Source: Actinomycetales bacterium JB111
GTDB taxonomy: Bacteria; Actinomycetota; Actinomycetes; Actinomycetales; Actinomycetaceae
Reading direction: 5' to 3'
Length of the DNA stretch: 64,000 nucleotides
Assembly: GCA_900163555.1 (NCBI GenBank)
Contig: FUHX01000079.1
Location: 1 to 64,000 of the forward strand
Positions 55,602 through 64,000 of this stretch are shown here, piece after piece. A program made the translations under genes and the position numbers. The notes under the pieces are model-generated. The model saw only the letters and a list, made by a program, of their open reading frames with translations. It was not told where the DNA came from and did not search any database. Each line of letters opens with the position of its first letter. The stretch's first letter is position 1.

Positions 55602-55702
55602 GTGACGCCGACGGCGGGAGCGGGGCGCGCCCCGCTCCGCGACCCAGCCCGCCACCCGATGCACGTACCGACCCACGGCCCACCACGGACCAAGGAGACT
55701 CG

Positions 55703-56596
55703 ATGTCCACCGACCACACCCCTCGCCCGCTCGACGCGAGGCTCGAGAACGCCACCGTGCGCTACGGGCGCTCGCTCGCGCTCGACGCCGTCAGCTTCGA
55801 GATCGAGGCCGGCAGCATCACGGGCCTGCTCGGACGCAACGGCTCGGGCAAGACGACCGCGCTGTCCCTGCTCGCCGGGTTCCGCGCCCCGACCAGGGGC
55901 ACGGTCACCGTGGGCGGCGCCGACCCGATGGAGGAGGAGGACGTCGCGACCTCCGTCTGCCTCATCCGCGAGAGCGGGGACGTCATCGGCGACTCGAAGG
56001 TCGCCGACACCCTCGAGGTCGCAGAGATGTTCCGGCCCCGCTGGGACGGGGATCTCGCGCACGAGCTCCTCGACAGGTTCGAGGTCCCGCTGACCAAGAA
56101 CCCGAACGCGCTGTCCCGCGGGAAGCGGTCGGTGCTGGGCGCCGTCATCGGCCTGGCCACCCGCGCGCCGCTGACGATGCTCGACGAGATCCACCTCGGC
56201 ATGGACGCGGCCACCCGCGTGGAGTTCTACGAGCTGCTGCTCGCGGACTACGCGGCCCACCCGCGGACGATCGTCATCTCTTCGCACCTCATCTCCGAGG
56301 TCGAGACGATGCTCGAGAACGTCGTGCTCCTCGACCGCGGGTCGGTCGTCCACGCCGGCGGGACCGAGGAGCTGCGCTCCCAGGGCGCCACCCTCACCGG
56401 CCGCGACGACGCCGTGAGGCAGGCCGCCGCCGACATGCGCGTGCTCAGCGAGCGCACCCTCGGCCCCACCACCGAGCTCACCGTGCTCGCCGACCTCGAC
56501 GCGGCCGCGCGCGCCGACCTCGCCACCCGCGGGATCGGCGTCGGCCACGTCGGGCTCCAGGACGTCGTCATCCACATGACCGGGAGGACCTCATGA
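55703..56596 (+). CDS. ABC exporter ATPase 2
   Basis: A 297-residue ATPase: GLLGRNGSGKTTALSLLAGF, signature LSRGKRSVLGAVIGLA, LTMLDEIHLGMDAATR and VISSHLISEVE, then a ~75-residue C-terminal extension absent from ATPase 1. ATG with AAGGAGA upstream, 101 bp after the first membrane gene. Similarity to ATPase 1 suggests an ancient duplication of an ATPase-permease pair. Confidence 0.85.
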   Translation: MSTDHTPRPLDARLENATVRYGRSLALDAVSFEIEAGSITGLLGRNGSGKTTALSLLAGFRAPTRGTVTVGGADPMEEEDVATSVCLIRESGDVIGDSKVADTLEVAEMFRPRWDGDLAHELLDRFEVPLTKNPNALSRGKRSVLGAVIGLATRAPLTMLDEIHLGMDAATRVEFYELLLADYAAHPRTIVISSHLISEVETMLENVVLLDRGSVVHAGGTEELRSQGATLTGRDDAVRQAAADMRVLSERTLGPTTELTVLADLDAAARADLATRGIGVGHVGLQDVVIHMTGRTS

Positions 56597-57351
56597 GCGC
56601 CCCGACCAAGTACAGCAACGAGCCCCAGTGGGCGAAGGTCGCCGTGTGGACCACGGCCGTGCAGGCGTTGTTCGCCGGCTTCCTGCTCTTCGGCGCGGCG
56701 GTCGTCGTCGCCATCGTGCTCGGCCTCGTCAACCGCTTCGGCACGGTCGACATGTCGTTCGCCCAGTTCGCCGTGCAGATCGCCGTGTGGCTCTCCTTCG
56801 CCGTCGCGATCTCGTCCGTCTACACCCAGGCGAACGTCTTCATCGCCAACGGCGCCACGCGGCGGAACATCGCGATCGGCCAGATCGTGTCCGCCCCCGT
56901 GACCGGGCTCGTCTGGGCCGCGGCCTGCGTGCTGCTCGTCCGGATCGAGGGCCTCGTGTTCGACGGGTACGGCTGGACCCACGCCACGAACACCACCAAC
57001 GACGGCGTCGCCCAGCCGGCCGACTGGGATCGCGGCTGGTGGGTCTACCTCGCCCTGCTGACGATCCACCTGATGTGCGCGCAGCTCGGCGGCACGGTCA
57101 CCGGGATCGCGTTCTACCGGTTCACCGGCTCCGACTGGTACATCCCGATCGCGCTCCTCATCGTCACGGCGGCCGTGCCCGTCCTCGTGGTCGCCGGGGT
57201 GTTCAACCTGTCCTCGTACGGGGACCTGCACCGGTGGATCCACATGCCGATCGGGGTGGGACTCGGGATCTCCGCGCTCATCGCGGCCTACCTGTGTGTC
57301 CTGGCGTGGCTGTGGTTCCGCCGCATCCCGGTCCGCCCCAAGGTTGCCTGA
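56593..57351 (+). CDS. ABC exporter membrane subunit 2
   Basis: A 252-residue membrane protein with about six helices and GATRRNIAIGQIVSAP near residue 95. It overlaps ATPase 2 by ATGA. Paired with ATPase 2 it makes the second transporter of the GntR-controlled operon; both pairs may join in one complex. The operon ends at the nested palindrome downstream. Confidence 0.75.
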   Translation: MSAPTKYSNEPQWAKVAVWTTAVQALFAGFLLFGAAVVVAIVLGLVNRFGTVDMSFAQFAVQIAVWLSFAVAISSVYTQANVFIANGATRRNIAIGQIVSAPVTGLVWAAACVLLVRIEGLVFDGYGWTHATNTTNDGVAQPADWDRGWWVYLALLTIHLMCAQLGGTVTGIAFYRFTGSDWYIPIALLIVTAAVPVLVVAGVFNLSSYGDLHRWIHMPIGVGLGISALIAAYLCVLAWLWFRRIPVRPKVA

Positions 57352-57386
57352 CCGCGCCCTGCGCCCTGCGCCCCGTTTCCTCATTT

Positions 57387-57461
57387 CCGCGAGGTAGGAA
57401 CGGGACCTGCGAGGGAGGAACTACGAGTTCCTACCTCGGGCGCTCCGTTCCTACCTCGCGG
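57387..57461. repeat. Nested double palindrome after the ABC operon
   Basis: Outer arms CCGCGAGGTAGGAACGG (57387-57403) and its exact complement (57445-57461) enclose an inner hairpin (57410-57438, 13-bp arms with one mismatch, loop ACG). The core GAGG[T/G]AGGAAC thus occurs four times, two in each orientation. It can fold as a long stem or cruciform and may end the ABC operon. Confidence 0.8.
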
Positions 57462-57676
57462 GAGGGGGTGGGGGCGGACGTGGCCCACTGCACGTGGCTG
57501 CTCGGGCCGTGGCGGTTACGCGCGGCGCGATCTCTGGCACAATATGGGGCTGTACTCGGCATTCGTGGGCCCCTCTCTCCTGCGTGCGTCGCGTCCCGAG
57601 CAGCACCGTCGGTCCGACACCCACCGGCATGACGGCGCCGCTCACCTGAACCCCAGAACCAGGAGCACCCACTCAA
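57462..57676 (+). promoter_or_regulatory. rpsP promoter and leader region
   Basis: No gene is seen. A -10-like CACAAT at 57538-57543 (with GTTACG about 18 bp upstream) would give an mRNA leader of about 125 nt before rpsP, room for autoregulation by ribosomal protein. A ribosome site (AGGAGC) precedes the GTG. Confidence 0.45.
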
Positions 57677-58174
57677 GTGGCAGTCAAGATTCGACTTAAG
57701 CGATTCGGCAAGACCCACGCCCCGCAGTACCGCGTGGTCGTCATGGACTCGCGCACCCGCCGCGACGGCCGTGCGATCGAGGAGATCGGGCAGTACGAGC
57801 CCCTCCAGGAGCCCTCGCTCATCAACATCAACTCCGAGCGTGCGCAGTACTGGCTCGGTGTCGGCGCGCAGCCGACCGAGCAGGTCGCGAACCTGCTGAA
57901 GATCACCGGTGACTGGCAGACGTTCAAGGGCCTCCCGGGCGCCGAGGGCACGCTGCGCACCAAGGAGACCACGGAGGAGCAGGCCGCCGAGGCCCGCGCC
58001 GCCGCCGTCAAGGCCGCCGAGGACGCCGCCGAGAAGCGCAAGGCTGACGCGTCGGCCAAGAAGGCCGCCGAGGACGCCGAGGCTGCTGCCGCGGCCGCCG
58101 CCGAGGCAGCCGGTTCCGACGACGCCGCCGCCGAGGAGACCCCGGCCGAGGACGCTCCGGCCGAGGAGGCCTGA
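57677..58174 (+). CDS. rpsP: Ribosomal protein bS16
   Basis: A 165-residue S16: [40 protein letters not shown] is the canonical N-terminus. After the ~85-residue core, the C-terminal ~75 residues are an Ala/Glu/Lys-rich tail ([24 protein letters not shown] type), an extension common in actinobacteria but long here. Part of the 30S 5' domain. First gene of the rpsP-khpA-rimM-trmD-rplS cluster. GTG start. Confidence 0.95.
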   Translation: MAVKIRLKRFGKTHAPQYRVVVMDSRTRRDGRAIEEIGQYEPLQEPSLININSERAQYWLGVGAQPTEQVANLLKITGDWQTFKGLPGAEGTLRTKETTEEQAAEARAAAVKAAEDAAEKRKADASAKKAAEDAEAAAAAAAEAAGSDDAAAEETPAEDAPAEEA

Positions 58175-58175
58175 C

Positions 58176-58415
58176 GTGCTCGCCGACGCCCTCGAGCACC
58201 TCGTGCGCGGGATCGTCGACAACCCTGACGACGTGCGCGTCACCGAGCGCTCGCTGCGCCGCGGGGACCTCCTCGAGGTTCGCGTGGACCCGACGGACCT
58301 CGGCCGCGTGATCGGCCGTCAGGGCCGCACCGCCAAGGCGCTGCGCACCGTTGTCGGCGCGCTGTCGACGACCGGCCCCGTGCGGGTCGACGTGGTCGAC
58401 ACCGACCGTCGCTGA
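58176..58415 (+). CDS. khpA: KH-domain RNA-binding protein KhpA
   Basis: A 79-residue single-KH protein with RVIGRQGRTAKALRTVVGA (GxxG loop GRQG) and flanking strands. KhpA/KhpB complexes bind many RNAs and affect cell shape and division in other bacteria. It begins 1 bp after the rpsP stop, as is standard in this cluster. Confidence 0.9.
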   Translation: MLADALEHLVRGIVDNPDDVRVTERSLRRGDLLEVRVDPTDLGRVIGRQGRTAKALRTVVGALSTTGPVRVDVVDTDRR

Positions 58416-58440
58416 CGGCCGGCTACGCACCATCCGCATC

Positions 58441-58469
58441 GGACCCGGCCCGCTCAGCGGGCCGGGTCC
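58441..58469 (+). terminator. Strong hairpin between khpA and rimM
   Basis: A perfect 13-bp stem GGACCCGGCCCGC / GCGGGCCGGGTCC with loop TCA. It may attenuate read-through so that rpsP-khpA are expressed above rimM-trmD. The remaining ~85 bp contain short CACGCCAGTCA repeats and AAGGAG before rimM. Confidence 0.7.
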
Positions 58470-58556
58470 GGCGCGTTTCACCGGGCGGACGCCTCCGCAC
58501 CTCACGCCAGTCAAGCCTTCACGCCAGTCAGGCCCACACGCAGTCAAGGAGTTCTC

Positions 58557-59099
<543 letters not shown>

Positions 59100-59100
59100 C

Positions 59101-60450
59101 GTGCGCATCGACGTCGTGACGATCTTCCCGGACTACCTCGCGCCGCTGGACCTCAGCCTCATCGGCAAGGCGCGCGCGGACGGGCTCGTGACGATCGGTG
59201 TGCACGACCTGCGGGACGTCACGACGGACCGCCACCGGACGGTCGACGACACGCCGTCGGGCGGGGGAGCGGGCATGGTCATGCGCGCCGACGTCTGGGG
59301 CCAGGCGCTCGACCCACTGCTCGCGGACGGCGGCACGCTCGCCATCCCCACGCCGTCCGGCGCCCCGCTCACGCAGCGCGCCGTCGAGAAGCTCGCCGCG
59401 TCCGGCGGGCCGCTCGTCATCGCCTGTGGCCGCTACGAGGGCATCGACGCGCGCGTGGCCGAGCACTACGCGAGCCGCGACGACGTCACGGTCATGGAGT
59501 TCTCGCTCGGCGACTACGTCCTCAACGGCGGCGAGGTCGCCGCGCTGGCCCTTACCGAGGGCGTCGTGCGCCTGCTGCCGGGCGTCGTCGGGAACCCGGA
59601 CTCGCTCGAGGAGGAGTCCCACGCCGGCGACGGGACCCTCGAATACCCCGTGTACACGCGCCCCGAGACGTGGCGCGGGCTCGAGATCCCCGCCGTCCTC
59701 ACCTCCGGCGACCACGGCGCCGCCGCGGCCTGGCGCCGCGAGCAGTCCCTCGCCCGCACGGCCGCACGCCGACCGGACATCCTGCACTCCCTCGACGTCG
59801 ACGCCCTGGACCCCGCCGACCGCCGCACCCTCGCCTCGCTCGGCTACGTGGTGCCGTCGGGAGCCGGGTCCCCGGTGCCGGTCACCGTCCGCGATGCCAC
59901 CCCCGCCGACGGCGACGCGGTCGCCGCGCTCGCGGCCCTCACCTTCCCGCTGGCGTGCCCGCCGGGCACGAGCCAGGAGGACATCGACAGCTTCGTCGAC
60001 ACGCACCTCACGCCGCGGGCGATGGCGGAGCACGCCGAGCGGGCGACGTCGGTCCTGCGGGTCGCGTGGGTGGGGGAGGCCGCCGTCGGGTACACGCTCA
60101 GCCTGCTGCCGACGACGGTCGACGAGCCGCCCTACGCGGCTGACGTCGCGGCCTGCGTGACCGCGCGCCCGGCGGCCGAGCTGTCCAAGGTGTACGTGCT
60201 GCCGGAGTACATGGGCTCCGGGCTCGCCTCGCTGCTCATCGCCGACGCCGGTCGGGCCGTGCGCGCGGCGCGCGTGGAGGGCGAGCCGGTCGCCGCGCTC
60301 TGGCTCGGCACGAACGGCGGCAACAAGCGCGCCCAGAAGGCGTACCGGCGCTCCGGCTTCACCCGCGCGGGCCGGCGGACGTTCCGGGTCGGGGAGACGA
60401 CCCACTCCGACGTCGTGATGGTGCTCGACCTCACGCGCGAGGGCGTCTGA
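59101..60450 (+). CDS. trmD: TrmD tRNA (m1G37) methyltransferase fused to a GNAT domain
   Basis: A 449-residue fusion in one open frame. Residues 1-~245 are TrmD: MRIDVVTIFPDYL, GGGAGMVMRADV, knot CGRYEGIDARV and FSLGDYVLNGGEVAAL, and YTRPETWRGLEIPAVLTSGDH. The catalytic Asp of TrmD (E. coli D169, in an EDS context) is Glu172 here (SLEEESH). Residues ~261-449 are a GNAT acetyltransferase domain (VTVRDATPADGDAVAAL at its start; acetyl-CoA-binding VYVLPEYMGSGLASLLI; NKRAQKAYRRSGF). Expected roles: m1G37 formation to prevent frameshifting, plus acetylation of an unknown target. GTG start, 1 bp after rimM. Confidence 0.9.
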   Translation: MRIDVVTIFPDYLAPLDLSLIGKARADGLVTIGVHDLRDVTTDRHRTVDDTPSGGGAGMVMRADVWGQALDPLLADGGTLAIPTPSGAPLTQRAVEKLAASGGPLVIACGRYEGIDARVAEHYASRDDVTVMEFSLGDYVLNGGEVAALALTEGVVRLLPGVVGNPDSLEEESHAGDGTLEYPVYTRPETWRGLEIPAVLTSGDHGAAAAWRREQSLARTAARRPDILHSLDVDALDPADRRTLASLGYVVPSGAGSPVPVTVRDATPADGDAVAALAALTFPLACPPGTSQEDIDSFVDTHLTPRAMAEHAERATSVLRVAWVGEAAVGYTLSLLPTTVDEPPYAADVAACVTARPAAELSKVYVLPEYMGSGLASLLIADAGRAVRAARVEGEPVAALWLGTNGGNKRAQKAYRRSGFTRAGRRTFRVGETTHSDVVMVLDLTREGV

Positions 60451-60627
60451 ACCCCCTGGGGCGCGGGGGCTCGGCTGTGGCAGGATGGACAGGCTTGCGC
60501 GGCCATGTGCCGCGGCCGATCTCCTGCCGCAGGGGGCGACGGCCTTGAGCACGCACCACCAGACGAACGGCGCGATGCGCCACCATGCCGCCCGTGACCT
60601 GCGCGCACGGACGAAGGAGTGAACGAT

Positions 60628-60975
60628 ATGCAGACTCTGGACTTCATCGACGACAAGTCGAAGCGCTCGGACGTCCCCGACTTCCGCGCCGGCGACACCG
60701 TCAAGGTCAACGTGAAGGTCGTCGAGGGCACCCGCTCGCGCGTGCAGGTCTTCCAGGGCGTCGTCATCGGCCGTCAGGGCAAGGGCGTCCGCGAGACGTT
60801 CACGGTCCGCAAGGTGAGCTTCGGCGTCGGCGTCGAGCGCACCTTCCCGGTCCACGCCCCGTCGATCGACTCGATCGAGCTCGTCAGCCGCGGCATCGTG
60901 CGCCGCGCCAAGCTGTACTACCTGCGCGAGCTGCGCGGCAAGGCGGCCAAGATCCGCGAGAAGCGCGTCAACTGA
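60628..60975 (+). CDS. rplS: Ribosomal protein bL19
   Basis: A 115-residue L19: [51 protein letters not shown], and [23 protein letters not shown]. It sits at the 30S-50S interface. The ATG at 60628 has AAGGAGTGA 6 nt upstream; a GTG at 60619 is less likely. The 177-bp gap after trmD is long enough for a separate promoter and leader; a CAGGAT -10-like hexamer is near 60481. Confidence 0.95.
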   Translation: MQTLDFIDDKSKRSDVPDFRAGDTVKVNVKVVEGTRSRVQVFQGVVIGRQGKGVRETFTVRKVSFGVGVERTFPVHAPSIDSIELVSRGIVRRAKLYYLRELRGKAAKIREKRVN

Positions 60976-61012
60976 TCTCGCTCCACCTCGCCCCGGCGAG
61001 GAATGTGTCGAA

Positions 61013-61039
61013 CGCCCGGCGGACATCGTCCGCCGGGCG
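61013..61039 (+). terminator. Terminator after rplS
   Basis: A perfect 12-bp stem CGCCCGGCGGAC / GTCCGCCGGGCG with loop ATC lies 37 bp past the rplS stop. A -10-like TAGTGT for lepB follows near 61055. Confidence 0.75.
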
Positions 61040-61126
61040 TCGCCATGTCCGGGATAGTGTGATCGGCGTCGGCGACACGGACGCCGGTCGGCCGGGGCCC
61101 CTCCCGAGCCGCATCGAGGAGGACCG

Positions 61127-62053
61127 ATGACCGACCCGCGCGACCCGAGTGCGCCGACGCCCGAGCAGGCGCCCGACGCCGGTCGCCAGGGTCTGAGCGG
61201 CTCGCGCGACGGTGCGCGGATCGAGCGGGACGATGCCGACGGCGAACGGGGAGACGTGTCGGAGCACAGGGCCGGTGCAGAGCACCACACGGAAGCGGGG
61301 CACGGGACGTCCGCCGGGCACGCGGCGTCCTCGGAGGGCGCTCACCGTGAGCGGGACGGCTCCCGACGACGGCGCCGACGTTCGTCCGGCATCCTCGCCT
61401 GGGTCCGCGAGACCGCCATCGTGGTGGTCTGCGCGCTCGTGCTGTCCGTCCTCATCAAGACCTTCCTCGTCCAGGCCTTCTACATCCCCTCGGGCTCCAT
61501 GGAGGAGACCCTCGAGATCGGCGACCGCATCATGGTCAGCAAGCTGACCCCGGGGCTCACCGACGTCGAGCGCGGCGACATCGTGGTCTTCGTCGACCCG
61601 GGCGGCTGGCTCGACGACGTGCCGGAGAACGACGGCGGGCCCGTGCGCAACGCGATCACCGAGGCGCTGACCTTCGTCGGCATCTACCCGCAGGACGCCG
61701 GGCACCACCTCATCAAGCGGGTCATCGGGCTGCCCGGCGACACGGTGGCCTGCTGCACGGCAGACGGCAACCTCACGGTCAACGGGGTCGAGATCGACGA
61801 GCCGTACCTCGCGCCCGGCGCCGCCCCCTCCCGGATGGAGTTCGAGATCGTCGTGCCCGAGGACTCCCTGTGGGTCATGGGCGACAACCGGGACAACTCC
61901 GCTGACTCCCGCGCCCACCTGGGCCAGCCGGGAGGCCCGTTCGTCCCCATCGACAACGTGGTGGGCACGGCCTTCGTGACCGTGTGGCCGCTCAGCAACA
62001 TCACCTGGCACTCGGACCCGGACGAGACCTTCGATCCGGTTCCCGACCCGTGA
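61127..62053 (+). CDS. lepB: Signal peptidase I
   Basis: A 308-residue type I signal peptidase. A long hydrophilic cytoplasmic N-terminus (~85 residues, acidic/His-rich, ending in an RRRRRR run) precedes one membrane helix (AIVVVCALVLSVLIKTFLV). The catalytic Ser is in FYIPSGSMEETL and the Lys in HLIKRVIGLPGD, with MGDNRDNSADSR in the C-terminal box. It removes secretory signal peptides outside the membrane. Overlaps rnhB by GTGA. Confidence 0.93.
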   Translation: MTDPRDPSAPTPEQAPDAGRQGLSGSRDGARIERDDADGERGDVSEHRAGAEHHTEAGHGTSAGHAASSEGAHRERDGSRRRRRRSSGILAWVRETAIVVVCALVLSVLIKTFLVQAFYIPSGSMEETLEIGDRIMVSKLTPGLTDVERGDIVVFVDPGGWLDDVPENDGGPVRNAITEALTFVGIYPQDAGHHLIKRVIGLPGDTVACCTADGNLTVNGVEIDEPYLAPGAAPSRMEFEIVVPEDSLWVMGDNRDNSADSRAHLGQPGGPFVPIDNVVGTAFVTVWPLSNITWHSDPDETFDPVPDP

Positions 62054-62874
62054 CCGGCGCCCGCCCGGCGGGCCGCCGCCCGGTCGCCGGTCAGGCTTCT
62101 GCCGGCCCGCCCGCCTCCGGCCCTCTCGCCTCCGGCCCGGCCTCCGCCGCTCAGCCCGCAGCCGCCTCCGGTCCGGCCGCCTCCGGCCCCGACCTCACCC
62201 ACGAGTTCGACCTCCTTTCGGCCTGCGCGCCGGGCGGCGTCGTCCTCGGTGTCGACGAGGTCGGCAGGGGAGCGCTCGCCGGCCCCGTGACGGTCGGCGT
62301 CTGCGCGATCGGCGCGGACGCCGGGGAGATCCCCGCCGGCCTGAACGACTCCAAGATGCTCAGCCCGGCCGCCCGCGAGGCCCTCGTGGGGCCGAGCCGG
62401 TCCTGGGCGGTGAGCATCGGCGTCGGGCACGGAACTCCGCAGGAGATCGACTCCCTCGGGATCATGGCCGCCCAGCGCCTGGCCGCCGGCCGCGCGCTCG
62501 CCCAGGTGCTCGCCGGCCTTGCGGGGCGCCCCGTGGTCGCGACGATCCTCGACGGCACCCACAACTGGCTCGCCGTCCCCGACGACCTGTTCGCATCCGC
62601 CGACGACCCCTGGCCCACGCCGGTGACCACGGTCGTCAAGGGCGACATGCGGTGCGCGTCCGTGGCCGCCGCGAGCGTCGTGGCGAAGGTCGAGCGCGAC
62701 GGCCTGATGACGGAGGCGTCCGCGCTCCCGGAGTTCGCCCCCTACGGCCTGGACGGCAACAAGGGATACGGCTCCACGAAGCACCGCGACGCGATCGCCG
62801 CGTTCGGCCCGAGCGCGCTGCACCGTGTCTCATGGCGACTGCCCGCCCGCCAAGAGGGCATGATGGCCCCGTGA
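62050..62874 (+). CDS. rnhB: Ribonuclease HII
   Basis: A 274-residue RNase HII: the Asp-Glu of GVDEVGRGALAGPV, LNDSKMLSPAAREAL, the catalytic Asp in ATILDGTHNWL and VKGDMRCASVAAASVVAKVERD. About 50 residues of Ala/Ser/Pro-rich sequence precede the core. The GTG at 62050 overlaps the lepB stop; initiation farther inside is possible because the N-terminus is low-complexity. It removes ribonucleotides from DNA. Confidence 0.9.
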   Translation: MTGARPAGRRPVAGQASAGPPASGPLASGPASAAQPAAASGPAASGPDLTHEFDLLSACAPGGVVLGVDEVGRGALAGPVTVGVCAIGADAGEIPAGLNDSKMLSPAAREALVGPSRSWAVSIGVGHGTPQEIDSLGIMAAQRLAAGRALAQVLAGLAGRPVVATILDGTHNWLAVPDDLFASADDPWPTPVTTVVKGDMRCASVAAASVVAKVERDGLMTEASALPEFAPYGLDGNKGYGSTKHRDAIAAFGPSALHRVSWRLPARQEGMMAP

Positions 62875-63179
62875 GTGCAGAGGACCTGGAGAACTACGAG
62901 ACCGATCTCGAGCTCGCGTTGTACCGCGAGTACCGGGATGTGGTGAACCTGTTCACCTACGTCGTCGAGACCGAGCGGCGCTTCTACCTGTGCAACTCGG
63001 TTGACGTGCAGGTGCGCAACGCCGGCGGCGACGTCTTCTTCGAGCTCAACCTCTCCGACGCCTGGGTGTGGGACGTCTACCGCTCTGCCAGGTTCGTGAA
63101 GAACGTGCGGGTCGTGACGTTCAAGGACATCAACGTCGAGGAGCTCAACCAGGCGGACATCAAGCTCCCCGAGGTCTGA
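62871..63179 (+). CDS. DUF2469-family protein
   Basis: A 102-residue protein matching the actinobacterial DUF2469 family nearly end to end: SAEDLENYETDLELALYREYRDVV, VVETERRFYLCNSVDVQVR, YFELNLSDAWVWDVYR-type and ARFVKNVRVVTFKDINVEEL. It always follows rnhB in actinobacteria; function unknown. Starts GTG overlapping the rnhB stop. The next 171 bp (63180-63350) show no gene. Confidence 0.9.
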   Translation: MSAEDLENYETDLELALYREYRDVVNLFTYVVETERRFYLCNSVDVQVRNAGGDVFFELNLSDAWVWDVYRSARFVKNVRVVTFKDINVEELNQADIKLPEV

Positions 63180-63350
63180 TCCCGGGGGGGCTTGTCCCGT
63201 TTCGTCCCCGTAGCCCCGGCCGGTCCGGGGCCGGGTCACCAGGCCGCGTGATCCACAACCGTTCCGGCCGCCGCTCCGTCCACAGCCCCGACGCCGGGGC
63301 GCGCCCCGCGTCCGCCCCGTCGCCTTGGGTAGGGGGCGGAGGTGGTCACC

Positions 63351-63749
63351 ATGACGAGCGTGGACGACGTCGCTGCGCCCCCCGATCGGGGCGCGGGCCG
63401 CATCGCCCTGGGGGCGTGGGGTGAGGAGCGGGCGGCCGACTACCTGGCCGGCCTGGGTTGGGCGGTCGAGGAGCGGAACTGGCGCTGCCGCGCGGGCGAG
63501 ATCGATCTTGTCGCGTGGGATCCCGGCGAGGGGTCGTGGGTGGCCGTGGAGGTGAAGACGCGTCGCGGCGCCGTCTTCGGCGACGCGATCGAGGCGGTGA
63601 CGCCCGCCAAGGCGGGGCGCCTGCGGACCCTCGCGCGGCAGTGGGTCGAGGCACGCGGCCCGGAGCAGCGGCGGGTGCGCATCGACGTCGTCGGGATCGT
63701 CGTGCACGCCGACGGCGGCGAGCTCACCCACCTGAGGGCAGTGAGCTGA
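63351..63749 (+). CDS. YraN-family nuclease-like protein
   Basis: A 132-residue UPF0102/YraN protein: [39 protein letters not shown] and [10 protein letters not shown] carry the Glu/Asp/Glu-x-Lys pattern of a restriction-endonuclease-like core. ATG chosen with GGAGG 8 nt upstream. It overlaps comM by 1 bp. The family's biological role is not settled; co-occurrence with comM suggests DNA processing. Confidence 0.88.
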   Translation: MTSVDDVAAPPDRGAGRIALGAWGEERAADYLAGLGWAVEERNWRCRAGEIDLVAWDPGEGSWVAVEVKTRRGAVFGDAIEAVTPAKAGRLRTLARQWVEARGPEQRRVRIDVVGIVVHADGGELTHLRAVS

Positions 63750-64000
63750 TGAGCGCACGACTCGGACGGGCGCGCGCCGTCGCGCTCGTGGGTACGACCG
63801 GGCACGTGGTCGAGGTCGAGGCGCACATCTCCGACGGCCTGCCCGCCTTCACGATCGTGGGCCTGGCGGACACGGCCGTCTCCGAGGCGCGGGAGCGCGT
63901 GCGCGCGGCGCTCGCGTCCTGCGGGCGGCCCTGGCGGCCGTCGCGCACCACCGTCAACCTCGCGCCCGCGTCCCTGCCGAAGCACGGGACCGGGCTCGAC
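63749..64000 (+). CDS. ComM/YifB Mg-chelatase-like AAA+ protein (5' part)
   Basis: The first 84 codons of a ComM/YifB homologue: [50 protein letters not shown] and [18 protein letters not shown] are the conserved N-terminal domain. The frame is open at the window edge; the AAA+ part lies outside. In other bacteria ComM promotes branch migration during transformation. Confidence 0.9.
   Translation, partial: MSARLGRARAVALVGTTGHVVEVEAHISDGLPAFTIVGLADTAVSEARERVRAALASCGRPWRPSRTTVNLAPASLPKHGTGLD

Noticed and set aside
57677-58174. Ala/Glu tail of S16 as a separate gene or frameshift
   Set aside because: It continues in frame to the stop just before khpA, and similar tails occur in other actinobacterial S16 proteins.
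60451-60627. A defined ribosomal-protein leader motif before rplS
   Set aside because: The gap is long enough and has some stems, but no recognisable leader consensus could be identified by eye.

Overview
The window is about 72% G+C chromosomal DNA from an actinobacterium, most likely order Micrococcales. The evidence is the strong G/C third-position bias, frequent GTG starts, ATGA/GTGA gene overlaps, many start codons lying 6-7 nt behind a TANNNT -10 hexamer (leaderless promoters), and two typical actinobacterial housekeeping blocks: ndk-smc-ftsY-amtB-glnB-glnD-ffh and rpsP-khpA-rimM-trmD-rplS-lepB-rnhB-DUF2469-yraN-comM. No tRNA, rRNA, CRISPR array, integrase or transposase was recognised.

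Region 1 (1-17.5 kb) is a mosaic of small regulated modules. A minus-strand operon encodes a DUF1611 P-loop protein, a fused ABC transporter, a phytoene-desaturase-like oxidoreductase and a small membrane-anchored protein. It is followed by a pyrimidine-dimer glycosylase and an M23 peptidase. Next is a VOC dioxygenase/NADP-binding pair opposite a MarR regulator, with two tandem operators between them. A TetR-GAPDH pair is divergent from a rifampin ADP-ribosyltransferase (arr) across a shared palindrome. A methyltransferase-COG0523 GTPase pair sits behind a candidate Zur box. A TetR/membrane-protein pair is bracketed by two nearly identical 59-bp palindromic repeats. An EamA exporter ends the region.

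Region 2 (17.5-27.5 kb) looks like an acquired or mobile catabolic block. A NitT/TauT-type ABC importer (two different permeases) is co-transcribed with an FAH-RraA fusion enzyme, a DHDPS-family aldolase/lyase and an HpaE-like semialdehyde dehydrogenase, followed by a GntR regulator and a succinate-semialdehyde dehydrogenase. A 36-bp repeat lies at each end of the importer-to-GntR segment. Together the genes suggest uptake and breakdown of a dicarboxylic or aromatic-derived acid to pyruvate/oxaloacetate-level products and succinate semialdehyde. The substrate is unknown and no ring-cleavage enzyme is in the block.

Region 3 (27.5-40.8 kb) holds a fused 5-oxoprolinase/hydantoinase, an ArsR-SulP pair, membrane proteins of unknown role, a MazG-like pyrophosphatase, a HAD protein, a TetR protein with a very long disordered N-terminus, DeoD-type purine nucleoside phosphorylase, and an adenylating-enzyme relative next to DUF4233.

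Region 4 (40.8-64 kb) is core: nucleotide metabolism (ndk), chromosome condensation (smc), protein targeting (ftsY, ffh), nitrogen sensing (amtB-glnB-glnD, with a short GlnD), a metal-dependent amidohydrolase, a GntR-controlled double ABC exporter, and the ribosome/tRNA-maturation operon. The oddest core gene is a TrmD fused to a C-terminal GNAT domain, with Glu where the catalytic Asp is expected. The window ends inside comM/yifB.
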